A stretch of DNA of 64,000 bases from JBGANR01 sp044222225 (GTDB lineage: Bacteria > Actinomycetota > Actinomycetes > Mycobacteriales > Mycobacteriaceae), in NCBI GenBank assembly GCA_044222225.1, contig JBGANR010000003.1:62001-126000 (forward strand). The letters are read 5' to 3'. This document shows, piece after piece, positions 8,346 through 16,358 of this stretch. The notes under the pieces were generated by a model, which saw only the letters and a list, made by a program, of their open reading frames with translations, searched no databases and had not been told where the DNA came from. Numbering within the stretch: the stretch's first letter is position 1; every line of letters begins with the position of its first letter. A program made the translations under genes and the position numbers.

Positions 8346-9376
8346 ATCAGCCCTCCTTTGACGAGTTCCCCCACTCGAACACGATCAGCCATCACGTAGG
8401 CCACGGCCGCCGTCAAAGCGATGCCTGAAGAGGTCGCCATCAGTAGTGCTGCCGCAAGCTCGACGGCGAACTCCCGATCGGCACCCGTCACGAAGAACAT
8501 CAGCGCACCGCAGCACAGCGTTCCCACCCCGAGCGCGACGAACTGCAGCCGCCCCACCGTTCGATACCAGATACGCGCCACCGAGAATCCGACCATCCGC
8601 ATGACACCTATCCACTTGCCCTCTCGAAACACCAGTGTGACCGCGAGAAATCCCGCCACGGCGATCAGGATCCAGAGCAGGTTCCGAAAGAGCACCAGAA
8701 GACCGCGGTCGTTGCTCGATGCGTTTCCAGCACCCTCTGTCGGCTTCACGGTCACATCTGTGACCCCGGCCTGGCGGATACGAGTGTTGACAATGTCGAG
8801 GAATCGACCTCGCGCTGCGTCGTCAGGCGCTTCGACGACGTAATCTCCGACCGTCGGAAGCGTCTCGAAAAGAGAACGTAGCGGATCGACCCTCAGATCG
8901 AAGCGGTCTGCGAGCACGCTCAGTCGCCCAACCACGGTGACGCCGTCATCGTGCGCCGACGCAGCGCGCGCGGTCCCGCCATTCAGCTCAGTCCGCGTCG
9001 GCCAACGGCCCTCGGCGAGGACGAACTCGTCGAACAACTCTGACCGCTCCCGCCCCAGGTAGACGTGATGAGCGATCTTCGATCGCCCGTCGGCAGATAT
9101 CGACATCGTCGTCCGAACGACGTTGGATCCGGTCTTGTCCGCGGCCTCCGTCAAGATCCGTATCGTGACAGCAGGGTCAGCCACGGCCAGATGATCCGGC
9201 CACGCGAACACCACGCCGATACGTTCACCGGCCGCGAAAGCGGCCGCCTCGCGTTCGAGAACAACTCGGCCCGAGACGGCCGCTGTGACAACGATGAATA
9301 TCGAGATCAACAGAATGAAAAGCGTCGACCTCACCCGAACCGGCCCACCGCACGCGTCACGTCGACCGCCGAACAC
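8342..9376 (-). CDS. FtsX/MacB-like permease of the bacteriocin locus (first permease)
   Basis: A 344-residue protein with an N-terminal helix (STLFILLISIFIVVTAAVSG), an extracytoplasmic domain of about 190 residues, and C-terminal helices (LLWILIAVAGFLAVTLVF, FVALGVGTLCCGALMFFV, ELAAALLMATSSGIALTAAVAYVMA). The topology matches its downstream partner, so the two probably form a heterodimer. The start is uncertain: GTG at 9376 is used here, but GTG codons a few residues on, nearer the first helix, are equally possible. It lies 28 bases after the bacteriocin stop on the same strand, with no terminator-like hairpin between. Confidence 0.75.
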   Translation of the reverse strand: MFGGRRDACGGPVRVRSTLFILLISIFIVVTAAVSGRVVLEREAAAFAAGERIGVVFAWPDHLAVADPAVTIRILTEAADKTGSNVVRTTMSISADGRSKIAHHVYLGRERSELFDEFVLAEGRWPTRTELNGGTARAASAHDDGVTVVGRLSVLADRFDLRVDPLRSLFETLPTVGDYVVEAPDDAARGRFLDIVNTRIRQAGVTDVTVKPTEGAGNASSNDRGLLVLFRNLLWILIAVAGFLAVTLVFREGKWIGVMRMVGFSVARIWYRTVGRLQFVALGVGTLCCGALMFFVTGADREFAVELAAALLMATSSGIALTAAVAYVMADRVRVGELVKGGLM

Positions 9377-9404
9377 ATCGACTCGACATCACATCGGCTA
9401 CGTG

Positions 9405-9863
9405 TCACCCCCAGGAACTCCAGTACGTGTCGCAACGCTGCCACCTCTTGCCGTATACGGTCGCATAGGACCATCGACCAGGCATCGCCACCGTCCTTTC
9501 TGTGAAACCGCCGATGGAGGCCGTCGACGAATGCCACTTCACGGTGTGCATGTAGTTCGAGAAACAGGTCTTATCCAGACCCCACGTACCGGTCAAGAAC
9601 GAGCCCTTCTGCCACGTTCCGCCCCCGACGTACACCGCGTCCTGCGGCCCGATACCACCGCCGTCTCCACCGATCACCACCTTCGAGTTCTCCGGCGCGA
9701 CCGCGTGGCCTCCGGTGACCGGTGCCGGACTCTTCACCGGGTCTGCGTGTGACACTCCGGCACCGCTCGCCAGCAAAGCCAGGACCGCTCCCGCCACCGC
9801 ATACCGCGAAGTCCTTGCCGACGGACGGGTCCCTTCGCCACGGTCACCCTCTATCCTTCTCAT
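9405..9863 (-). CDS. Lactococcin 972-family secreted bacteriocin precursor
   Basis: A 152-residue precursor. Residues 1-40 form a signal peptide: an unusually long Arg-rich n-region, the hydrophobic core AVAGAVLALLASGAGV, and SHA before a predicted cut at A40/D41. The last 70 residues carry the Lcn972 pattern: GGGTWQKG (80-87), CFSNYMH with HSSTASIG (100-118), RWSYATV (130-136) and the aromatic end YWSSW. Family members bind lipid II and block septum formation in Gram-positive cells. That activity is known for Lcn972, not shown here. C100 and C144 could form a disulfide. The start at 9863 has GGGAG 10 bases upstream. Three transporter genes follow. Confidence 0.85.
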   Translation of the reverse strand: MRRIEGDRGEGTRPSARTSRYAVAGAVLALLASGAGVSHADPVKSPAPVTGGHAVAPENSKVVIGGDGGGIGPQDAVYVGGGTWQKGSFLTGTWGLDKTCFSNYMHTVKWHSSTASIGGFTERTVAMPGRWSYATVYGKRWQRCDTYWSSWG

Positions 9864-10015
9864 CTCGGATCCACTCCCTTCTGAGAGAACGACACCGTTG
9901 CCGCCCTCGGATCCGACGCTATGCAACGCCGCCTCGCCGTAATAGTCCCGAAGGTCTACGTCGACATCGACTTTTCGCCAGGGCGCACCATCCGATCGGA
10001 CGGCGCACCGACCGG

Positions 10016-11269
10016 TCAATTCAAAGGGAAATACGCGGCGACAGACCAGGTCCGCCCCTCCACGCCGGCCTTCAATCGTCCACCGGCCCCGTGCACCCGC
10101 TCGGTCATTCGCAACAGACCGTGGCCGTTGGAAGGAAGATCTCGCCTACACGTCCTCGGCAACACGCTATGCACTGTGAGGCACACGGACGCCGAGACGA
10201 TATCGAGTGCGATGCTCACCTCTCCGCGGGCCGCATGCTTGAGGATGTTCGTGGCCGCCTCGCGGAGCACCCATGTCAGGGCGATCTCGATGGACTCGGG
10301 AATACGCCGGTCAGCGGGATCGCCATCAATCGCGACGTGGTATCCCATCGGCTCCAGCGTCCGACGCACTTCGTCGAAAGCGCTGGGCAGATCAGCGAAC
10401 CGCGTTCCGTCGGTGTTCGGGTCCTCGTCGGCGAGTTCCATGACGGCACGTACGTCATCGAGCGCGCTACGCGCAGCCGTCCGGATCACGTCCCGAGAGT
10501 CCTGGTACACGTCGTCACCGAACAGTTGAACGTGCATCGCGATGACGGTGAGATCGCGGGCGATGCTGTCATGCAGTTCGCCGGCGATCCGCCGCCTCTC
10601 AGCGAGAATCGCGGCACGTTCCCGTCGTGCGCGATCGGCGAGTTCCCGCCCCAGTCGATGACTGCGCGCGTGCGCCGACCGCAGCGCGAGGCCGATGCCG
10701 CCCATGACGGTCGCCACCAGGAGACACCCGGCGACATCACTCGTCGCACTCACCGGCGCTCTCGTGGCGACGGCCGCCGCGACGAGCAGCCCTCCGACGT
10801 AGGCGACGACCAGATTCGCGGTGCCGGTTCGCAACACGCATCCGGCGGACACCGCCAACGCGAAGAGGGCCGGCGCAAAGCCATCGGCGGCATACGAAAG
10901 CACCACAGTCGTTCCGAGCAAGGACGTCGCGAGGACGGGTGAGACGACGAATACCGCGAACGACGCCGTCATCGCGATATCAAGCAGTGAAAGCGCCAGA
11001 TGTCCACCACCGGATGCGATCACGTCGATGACGCCGGCGAGCAGGCCGGCGCTCACGATCACCAGCAGAGCGACACGCTCGGTGGTGCCCAATTCTACGA
11101 GTTCATCCAGTCCTGAACCACATAGGCCGCCCCATCGACGACGCGAGCCGCTGACCCGCCCCGGGGCCCGGGCACGTCCGATCCATCCACCTAGCGGCAA
11201 CCGCCGACCAACTTGCACAGCCAATCCCATGCTCCCGACCAGACCACCGTCCACCGACCTTTCACGCAC
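10016..11269 (-). CDS. NarL/DesK-type sensor histidine kinase next to the bacteriocin gene
   Basis: A protein of about 417 residues with a hydrophobic N-terminal half (about five membrane helices between residues 65 and 195). A HisKA_3 dimerisation helix follows with the phospho-acceptor His at about 233 (RRRIAGELHDSIARDL). The C-terminal ATPase has an N-box REAATNILKHA and a G-box GHGLLRMTERVHGAGG. It lacks a periplasmic sensor domain, so it probably senses the membrane or cell envelope, as LiaS/DesK kinases do. It is divergent from its response regulator (11378) and ends 152 bases before the bacteriocin start. The exact start is uncertain because the first 60 residues are Gly/Arg-rich and may be untranslated. 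Confidence 0.85.
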   Translation of the reverse strand: MRERSVDGGLVGSMGLAVQVGRRLPLGGWIGRARAPGRVSGSRRRWGGLCGSGLDELVELGTTERVALLVIVSAGLLAGVIDVIASGGGHLALSLLDIAMTASFAVFVVSPVLATSLLGTTVVLSYAADGFAPALFALAVSAGCVLRTGTANLVVAYVGGLLVAAAVATRAPVSATSDVAGCLLVATVMGGIGLALRSAHARSHRLGRELADRARRERAAILAERRRIAGELHDSIARDLTVIAMHVQLFGDDVYQDSRDVIRTAARSALDDVRAVMELADEDPNTDGTRFADLPSAFDEVRRTLEPMGYHVAIDGDPADRRIPESIEIALTWVLREAATNILKHAARGEVSIALDIVSASVCLTVHSVLPRTCRRDLPSNGHGLLRMTERVHGAGGRLKAGVEGRTWSVAAYFPLN

Positions 11270-11377
11270 TACACCCCGACACCTCTATCCTCGCGGTATC
11301 CCGCAACAGGTCACAACTGACTATCTTCCATAACAGACTGGTCGAAGGTCCAGGCTTAAACCCGTTAAGGTCGGTTC

Positions 11378-12037
11378 ATGCAGAAGATTCGGGTCGTCAT
11401 CGTCGACGACGACCCTCTCGTCCGAGTGGCGCTCGTCCGATTCGTGACGCGCGATCCGGACATCGAGGTGGTGGCCGAGGCGGGGAGCGGCCCGGCGGCA
11501 CTCGAAGCCGTGGCGCGTCACCTGCCGGACATCGTCATGATCGACGTGCAGATGCCACACATGGACGGCATCGAGACGACGGCGGCGATCACCGCCAGCC
11601 GACCCGACGTCCGCGTCCTCGCCGTGTCGATCTTCGATACGACCGAGAAGATCCTGCAGATGCTGCGCGCAGGCGCGTCCGGCTACCTGCTCAAAGACTC
11701 CAGTGCCGACGAGATCGTCGCCGGCCTACGACAGGTTCACGGGGGAACGAGTTCCCTGTCACCGCGAATCGCCTCACGACTCATCGAGCACGTCCGCGAA
11801 TCGAAGCCTCGAACATCGACTCGACCGGCGGACCTCGACGCGCTGACGGAGCGCGAACACGACGTGCTCGCGCATCTCGCCCGAGGCATGTCGAACGCCG
11901 AGATCGCCGGTGCCCTCTTCGTCTCTGAGGGCACCATCAAAGCCAATCTCGGCCGCATCATGACCAAATGGCAGGTGCGCGACCGCGTGCAACTCCTCAT
12001 CACCGCCGCCCGCGCGGGACTCGTCGACTTCCGCTGA
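11378..12037 (+). CDS. NarL/FixJ-type response regulator of the bacteriocin locus
   Basis: A 219-residue regulator. The receiver domain has the acidic pocket VDDD (10-12), phospho-acceptor D56 (DIVMIDVQMPHMDG) and the conserved Lys in LLKDSS. The C-terminal LuxR-type HTH reads LTEREHDVLAHLARGMSNAE then VSEGTIKANLGRIMTK. It is transcribed divergently from the kinase across a 108-base gap that presumably holds both promoters. The likely circuit, inferred from position only, is kinase to regulator to the bacteriocin-transporter operon. It ends 22 bases from the end of the convergent ppx gene with no clear terminator between. Confidence 0.9.
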   Translation: MQKIRVVIVDDDPLVRVALVRFVTRDPDIEVVAEAGSGPAALEAVARHLPDIVMIDVQMPHMDGIETTAAITASRPDVRVLAVSIFDTTEKILQMLRAGASGYLLKDSSADEIVAGLRQVHGGTSSLSPRIASRLIEHVRESKPRTSTRPADLDALTEREHDVLAHLARGMSNAEIAGALFVSEGTIKANLGRIMTKWQVRDRVQLLITAARAGLVDFR

Positions 12038-12059
12038 GCGACACGGGCCTGGCCGAGGC

Positions 12060-13028
12060 CTACCGCGCGGTGAACCCCGAACCGTCGCGGGCCACGTCGT
12101 CGTTGGACGCCACGTCGAGCCTGCGCAGGATGACGCCCTCGCGCAGCGCCCACGGGCAGACGTCGAGCGTCTCGACGGACAGGGCGCGCATGGCCGCCTC
12201 CGCGACGAGCACACCGGCGACGATCTGGCCCGAACGGCCGGCGCTGACGCCTTCCAGCTCGGCCCGGTCGGCCGCGGTCATCCGCGAGATGAAGGCGATG
12301 AGCTGACGCAGCCCGGCCGCCGTCAGCGTGCGCCGCACGCGCGGACCGGCACCGGACGGCGCCGCGCCGGTCAGCCGCGCGAGCGTGCGGAAGGTCTTGC
12401 TGCTGCCGACCGTCAGATCGGGAACACCGGGCTCGAGCAGGCGTCGCGACGGCTTGACGAGCTCGGCGTCCAGCCAGTCCCGCAGCACGGAGACCCGGCG
12501 CCGCTCCGGCGGATCGTCCGGGAACCACCGTCGGGTGACGCGACCGGCCCCGAGCGGCACCGACAGCGCGACGTCGGGCTCCTCGTCGACGCCGTTGGAC
12601 ATCTCCAGGGAGCCGCCGCCGATGTCGAGGGCGAGGATGCGGCCCGCGCTCCAGCCGTACCAGCGCCGCACGGCGAGCGAGGTCAGCCGCGCCTCGTCGC
12701 GTCCGGCGAGCACCTCGACGGTGACGCCGACCTCATTCTTGACCCGGGCCAGCACGTCCTCGCTGTTGTGGGCGTCACGGACGGCCGACGTCGCGAACGC
12801 CATGACGCCCTCACAGCCCGACGTCTCGGCGATCGAGACGAACTCGGCGAGCGTCTCGCACAGCCTGTCGGCGCCCGACGCGGTCAGCCGCCCGTCGGCG
12901 TCGATCTGCTCGGCGAGCCGCAGCGTCGCCTTCGCCGAGCTCATCGGTGTCGGGTGGCCGCCGCGATGCGCGTCGACGACAAGCAGATGCACCGTGTTCG
13001 ATCCGATATCGAGAACGCCCAATCTCAC
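12060..13028 (-). CDS. Ppx/GppA family phosphatase (exopolyphosphatase-like, Rv0496-like)
   Basis: A 322-residue ASKHA-fold phosphatase: phosphate-1 loop VLDIGSNTVHLLV at the N-terminus, MAFATSAVRDAHN, the phosphate-2 loop LALDIGGGSLEMS and a C-terminal SAGRSGQIVAG segment. Members degrade polyphosphate or (p)ppGpp. The short (about 320-residue) mycobacterial paralogue Rv0496 acts on short-chain polyphosphate. GTG at 13028 is taken as the start because it sits directly before the conserved LGVLDIGSNT; the frame upstream to 13151 has no family similarity. It lies near senX3-regX3, as in mycobacteria, which suits a phosphate-homeostasis neighbourhood. Confidence 0.9.
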   Translation of the reverse strand: MRLGVLDIGSNTVHLLVVDAHRGGHPTPMSSAKATLRLAEQIDADGRLTASGADRLCETLAEFVSIAETSGCEGVMAFATSAVRDAHNSEDVLARVKNEVGVTVEVLAGRDEARLTSLAVRRWYGWSAGRILALDIGGGSLEMSNGVDEEPDVALSVPLGAGRVTRRWFPDDPPERRRVSVLRDWLDAELVKPSRRLLEPGVPDLTVGSSKTFRTLARLTGAAPSGAGPRVRRTLTAAGLRQLIAFISRMTAADRAELEGVSAGRSGQIVAGVLVAEAAMRALSVETLDVCPWALREGVILRRLDVASNDDVARDGSGFTAR

Positions 13029-13156
13029 GCGGCAACGGTACTGACGCTCGGTGAACAGCAGGTGACGATCGCGGCGGAACGACCGGCGGGCGGGCGAGGC
13101 GGCGGTGCGACCGGCGGCACCGGCTAGATGATCGGCTCCCGGACGGGTCATGTAGG

Positions 13157-13186
13157 CGCGTCGGCTCCGACCGTCCGGCGACTAGG
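13157..13186 (+). promoter_or_regulatory. 30-base sequence shared with the radA upstream region, with a -10-like TAGGGT
   Basis: Positions 13157-13186 match 31803-31832 (upstream of radA) at 27 of 30 bases. The 3' end continues as TAGGGT (13183-13188), a good TANNNT -10, with six bases between it and the GTG at 13195. This suggests a leaderless transcript of the downstream gene. Confidence 0.4.
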
Positions 13187-13194
13187 GTCGTACC

Positions 13195-14088
13195 GTGCGA
13201 CACGGAGATTCGACGGACCTCGGCATGCCCGCGATGCGCGCCCCGGAGGTCCCCCTCGACTTCCCGCGGGAGTGGATCGAGTTCACCGACCCCGCCGACG
13301 CGTCACACCTCGTCGCGGCCGACCTCACCTGGCTGCTCTCGCACTGGACGTGCGTCTTCGGCACCCCGGCGTGCGCCGGCATCCTCGCCGACCGCCCCGA
13401 CGACGGCTGCTGCAGCCACGGCGCCTTCCTCTCCGACGCCGACGATCGCACCCGGCTCGCCGACGCCGTCACCGAGTTGACGCCGCAGGACTGGCAGTTC
13501 CACGACCTCGGCGCCGGCGCCGACCCGCTCGGCGCCGACGGCTATCTCGAGGAAGACGAACCGGACCCCGAGGAGGAGCCGGATCCCGATGCGGAGGACG
13601 ACGGGCCCGCATTGCGGACGCGCCGCCACGAGGGGGCCTGCATCTTCCTCAACCGCCCCGGCTTCTCCGGCGGTGTCGGCTGCTCGCTGCACGCGATGGC
13701 GCTGCGCCGCGGCGTCGAACCGCTGACCGTCAAGCCCGACGTGTGCTGGCAGCTGCCGGTGCGGCGCGCGCAGGAGTGGGTCGACCGGCCGGACGGCGAG
13801 CAGATCCTCCGCACGACGATCACCGAGTTCGACCGCCGCGGCTGGGGCCCGGGCGGGCTCGACCTGGACTGGTACTGCTCCGGCTCGCCCGACGCGCACG
13901 TCGGCGCCCAGCAGGTGTGGCAGTCGTACGCCGCCGAGCTGACCGAACTCCTCGGCTCGCCCGCCTACGAGATGCTCGCCGACCTCTGCCGACGCCGCGC
14001 CCAGACCGGCCTCGTCGCGGTCCACCCGGCGACCGCCGCGGCCGCCGGCCACGACGGCATCGACCTCAAGTACCACCTCATCGAATAA
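13195..14088 (+). CDS. Conserved hypothetical protein, Rv0495c-like
   Basis: A 297-residue soluble protein. GTG at 13195 is the likely start: a -10-like TAGGGT lies six bases upstream and no ribosome-binding site is visible, so leaderless expression is plausible. The sequence holds a cysteine cluster (HWTCVFGTPACAG, DDGCCSHGAF) and a second one (GACIFLNRPGFSGGVGCSLH) that could bind a metal. An acidic Asp/Glu/Pro insert separates them. Length, cysteine pattern and position beside ppx and regX3 match M. tuberculosis Rv0495c. No enzymatic function can be assigned from sequence. Confidence 0.8.
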   Translation: MRHGDSTDLGMPAMRAPEVPLDFPREWIEFTDPADASHLVAADLTWLLSHWTCVFGTPACAGILADRPDDGCCSHGAFLSDADDRTRLADAVTELTPQDWQFHDLGAGADPLGADGYLEEDEPDPEEEPDPDAEDDGPALRTRRHEGACIFLNRPGFSGGVGCSLHAMALRRGVEPLTVKPDVCWQLPVRRAQEWVDRPDGEQILRTTITEFDRRGWGPGGLDLDWYCSGSPDAHVGAQQVWQSYAAELTELLGSPAYEMLADLCRRRAQTGLVAVHPATAAAAGHDGIDLKYHLIE

Positions 14089-14093
14089 CGCGC

Positions 14094-14220
14094 CTCCCCG
14101 GCTGTTCGCGGGATGTACCGCCCGGGCCGCTGGCATCGGGCCTGGCGGGAGCGCCGGCGAGGAACGAGCCAGCGCGGGGGACTGCGGCTCGGGCGGTACA
14201 TCCCGCGAACAGCCGGGGAG
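14094..14220. repeat. Structured palindromic element, family A, copy 1 (also a likely bidirectional terminator)
   Basis: Two 37-base arms (14094-14130 and 14184-14220) are reverse complements except for one wobble position. The 53-base interior starts TGGCATCGGGCCTGGCGGGA, holds a small hairpin (GCGCCGGC/GCCAGCGC) and ends GGGGGACT. The same interior start and end occur at 19497-19540 inside different arms, so the core is conserved while both stems vary with pairing kept. This copy fills the gap between the convergent 13195 gene and regX3. Confidence 0.85.
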
Positions 14221-14226
14221 CCCTTC

Positions 14227-14913
14227 TCACTCCTCGAGCTTGTAGCCCAGCCCGCGGACCGTCAGCAGGTGCCGCGGCGAGCCCGGATCCGGCTCGATCT
14301 TCGAACGCAGCCGCTTGACGTGGACGTCGAGCGTCTTGGTGTCGCCCACGTAGTCGGCGCCCCAGACGCGGTCGATGAGCTGGCCGCGCGTCAGCACCCG
14401 GCCGACGTTGCGCATGAGGTACTCGAGCAGGTCGAACTCCTTGAGCGGCAGCATCACCCGCTCGCCGCGGACGGTCACCGTGTGCCGGTCGACGTCCATC
14501 GTGACGGGTCCGACGGACAGCACCGCGGGGTCGTCGGCGTCGTCTCCGACATCGGCGCCGCGCCGCAGCACCGCGCGGATGCGCGCCACGAGCTCACGCG
14601 CCGAATACGGCTTCGTCACGTAGTCGTCGGCGCCGAGCTCGAGGCCGACGACCTTGTCGATCTCGCTGTCGCGCGCGGTCACCATGATGACCGGCACCGA
14701 CGAGCGCGCCCGCAGCGCCTTGCACACCTCGGTGCCGGACATGCCCGGCAGCATGAGGTCGAGGAGCACGATGTCGGGTGCCACGCGCTCGAACTCCGCG
14801 ATCGCCTTCGCACCGTCGTCGACGATCGTCGTCTGGAAGCCCTCCTTTCCGAGCAGGAAGGCGAGCGGGTCGGCGAGGGATTTCTCGTCTTCGACGATCA
14901 AGACATGGGTCAT
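14227..14913 (-). CDS. regX3: Phosphate-responsive response regulator RegX3
   Basis: A 228-residue OmpR/PhoB-family regulator. The receiver has acidic residues VEDE (7-10), phospho-acceptor D52 (LLDLMLPG), T in VTARD and K in VTKPYSAREL. The C-terminal winged helix includes LPLKEFDLLEYLMRNVGRVLTRGQLIDRVWG and KTLDVHVKRLRSKIEPDP with RGLGYKLEE. In mycobacteria RegX3 is activated by SenX3 under phosphate limitation and controls phosphate uptake genes. Its ATG overlaps the senX3 stop by four bases (ATGA), so the pair is translationally coupled. Palindrome A1 ends six bases past its stop. Confidence 0.95.
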   Translation of the reverse strand: MTHVLIVEDEKSLADPLAFLLGKEGFQTTIVDDGAKAIAEFERVAPDIVLLDLMLPGMSGTEVCKALRARSSVPVIMVTARDSEIDKVVGLELGADDYVTKPYSARELVARIRAVLRRGADVGDDADDPAVLSVGPVTMDVDRHTVTVRGERVMLPLKEFDLLEYLMRNVGRVLTRGQLIDRVWGADYVGDTKTLDVHVKRLRSKIEPDPGSPRHLLTVRGLGYKLEE

Positions 14914-16175
14914 CGAACGGATTCCTTCGGAGTCGGGGGGCCGGCGTCGTGGCCGACGCGGTCGGAGACGGGATCGGAAAGCGTGCGGACGGACGGGGCG
15001 GCGGCGGCATGTCCGCCGGGCGGGCGTCGCGACTCGGCGAGCGCGAGCTTGAGCGTGAACGTGGAGCCGGTGCCCGGTCGGGACCACAGGCCGATGCTGC
15101 CGCCGTGGTTGGCGGCGACGTGTTTGACGATGGCGAGCCCGAGCCCGGTGCCGCCGGTATTGCGGGAGCGGGCGGGGTCGACGCGGAAGAAACGCTCGAA
15201 GACGCGCTCCTGATCGGCGGGCGCGATGCCGATGCCGCGGTCCGTCACGGCGATCGCCGCGATCCGGCGGCCGTCTTCGCGCAGTTCGCGGCGGCTGACG
15301 GAGACCGGGCTGCCGGGCGCCGAGTACGCGACGGCGTTGGCGATGAGGTTGGAGAGCGCGGTGACGAGCAACGCGGCGTCGCCGCGGACCACGAGGCCGC
15401 TCGGCTCGTCGGCGGTCACCGTGATGTCGCGGGCCTGCGCGGACACCCGGGCCCGGCGCATCGCCTCGGCGACGAGCTCGTCGACGTCGACGTCCTCGAA
15501 CTCGGCGATCGCTTCGCCGCCCTGCAGCCGGGAGAGCGCGATGAGCTCGGTCACCATGCTGCCCATCCGCGTCGCCTCGGCGGCGATCGAGCCGCCGAAG
15601 TGACTGACGGCGTCGGGATCGTCCTCCGACGCGAGCAGCGCCTCGGCCAGCAGACCGATGGCGCCGACCGGCGTCTTGAGCTCGTGGGAGACGTTGGCGA
15701 TGAAGTCGCGCCGGGTCTCCTCCATGCGCACGTGCTCGGAGTCGTCGAGGGCGTAGACGATCGCGTAGGTCTCCTCGCCCTTGCCGACCAGGCGGGCGAG
15801 GATCTTCATCGTCGTGGCCCGTCGCGGCGAGCCCCAGGGTGTCGTGCCCGGCGACGATCTCACGTCGGCGGCGCACTCGCCGCCCGTCAGGAGCACACGG
15901 GAAGCGACGTCCCAGACGCCCTCGTCGATGAGCTCGTCGCGGACGGCCCCCAGCTCACGGGCGCGTTCGTTGTAGAAGACGACGTCGCGGTGCACGTCGA
16001 CGGCGAGGACCCCGACGTCGGCGGTGTCGACGATGGCCTGCAGCAACTCGGCCCGGGTGAACCGATCCGGGGGCACCACCGCGGCCACCGGCGACGAGCG
16101 GGGCCGGAGCAGCACGCCGACGCCCACCCCGAACGCCGCGGCGGCGGCGATCGCCGCCACCCAGATTGCCGTCAC
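14910..16175 (-). CDS. senX3: Sensor histidine kinase SenX3
   Basis: A 421-residue kinase partner of RegX3. One N-terminal membrane helix is visible (WVAAIAAAAAFGVGVGVLL), then a PAS-like region (AIVDTADVGVLAVDVHRDVVFYNERAREL), the HisKA helix with H164 in NVSHELKTPVG, and an ATPase domain with N-box LVTALSNLIANAVAYS, DRGIGIAP and GGTGLGLAIVKH. The start is GTG at 16175 with AGGA nine bases upstream; an ATG two bases earlier is out of frame. The 180 bases upstream contain a PHO-box-like repeat, which fits autoregulation by RegX3. Confidence 0.95.
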   Translation of the reverse strand: MTAIWVAAIAAAAAFGVGVGVLLRPRSSPVAAVVPPDRFTRAELLQAIVDTADVGVLAVDVHRDVVFYNERARELGAVRDELIDEGVWDVASRVLLTGGECAADVRSSPGTTPWGSPRRATTMKILARLVGKGEETYAIVYALDDSEHVRMEETRRDFIANVSHELKTPVGAIGLLAEALLASEDDPDAVSHFGGSIAAEATRMGSMVTELIALSRLQGGEAIAEFEDVDVDELVAEAMRRARVSAQARDITVTADEPSGLVVRGDAALLVTALSNLIANAVAYSAPGSPVSVSRRELREDGRRIAAIAVTDRGIGIAPADQERVFERFFRVDPARSRNTGGTGLGLAIVKHVAANHGGSIGLWSRPGTGSTFTLKLALAESRRPPGGHAAAAPSVRTLSDPVSDRVGHDAGPPTPKESVR

Positions 16176-16269
16176 ATGGCGAATCCTACGACGAGACGAC
16201 TACCCGCCGGCCACCCGCACCGCCCTCGGAGAGACAGAACACCTGCAGGTCAGAGAGTGTTTTCGCGCC

Positions 16270-16288
16270 GTTCACCTGGCGTTTGTCC
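16270..16288. promoter_or_regulatory. PHO-box-like RegX3 site upstream of senX3
   Basis: GTTCACC and GTTTGTC stand as a direct repeat with a 4-base spacer (TGGC). This resembles the actinobacterial PHO box of repeated GTTCA-type half-sites. A near-inverted GGTGGAAAC follows at 16291-16299. It lies about 95-113 bases before the senX3 start, where SenX3-RegX3 autoregulation is known in mycobacteria. Binding is inferred. Confidence 0.45.
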
Positions 16289-16358
16289 GCGGTGGAAACC
16301 CACCTTCGGGCCTGCTTCCGGCGACTTTCGCCCCCTGCCGCCGACGTCCGTACGCCCC

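Noticed and set aside
14101..14220. Palindrome 14094-14220 as an ordinary intrinsic terminator only
   Set aside because: A terminator role is still possible, but the core shared with 19466 and the covarying stems need more than that explanation.
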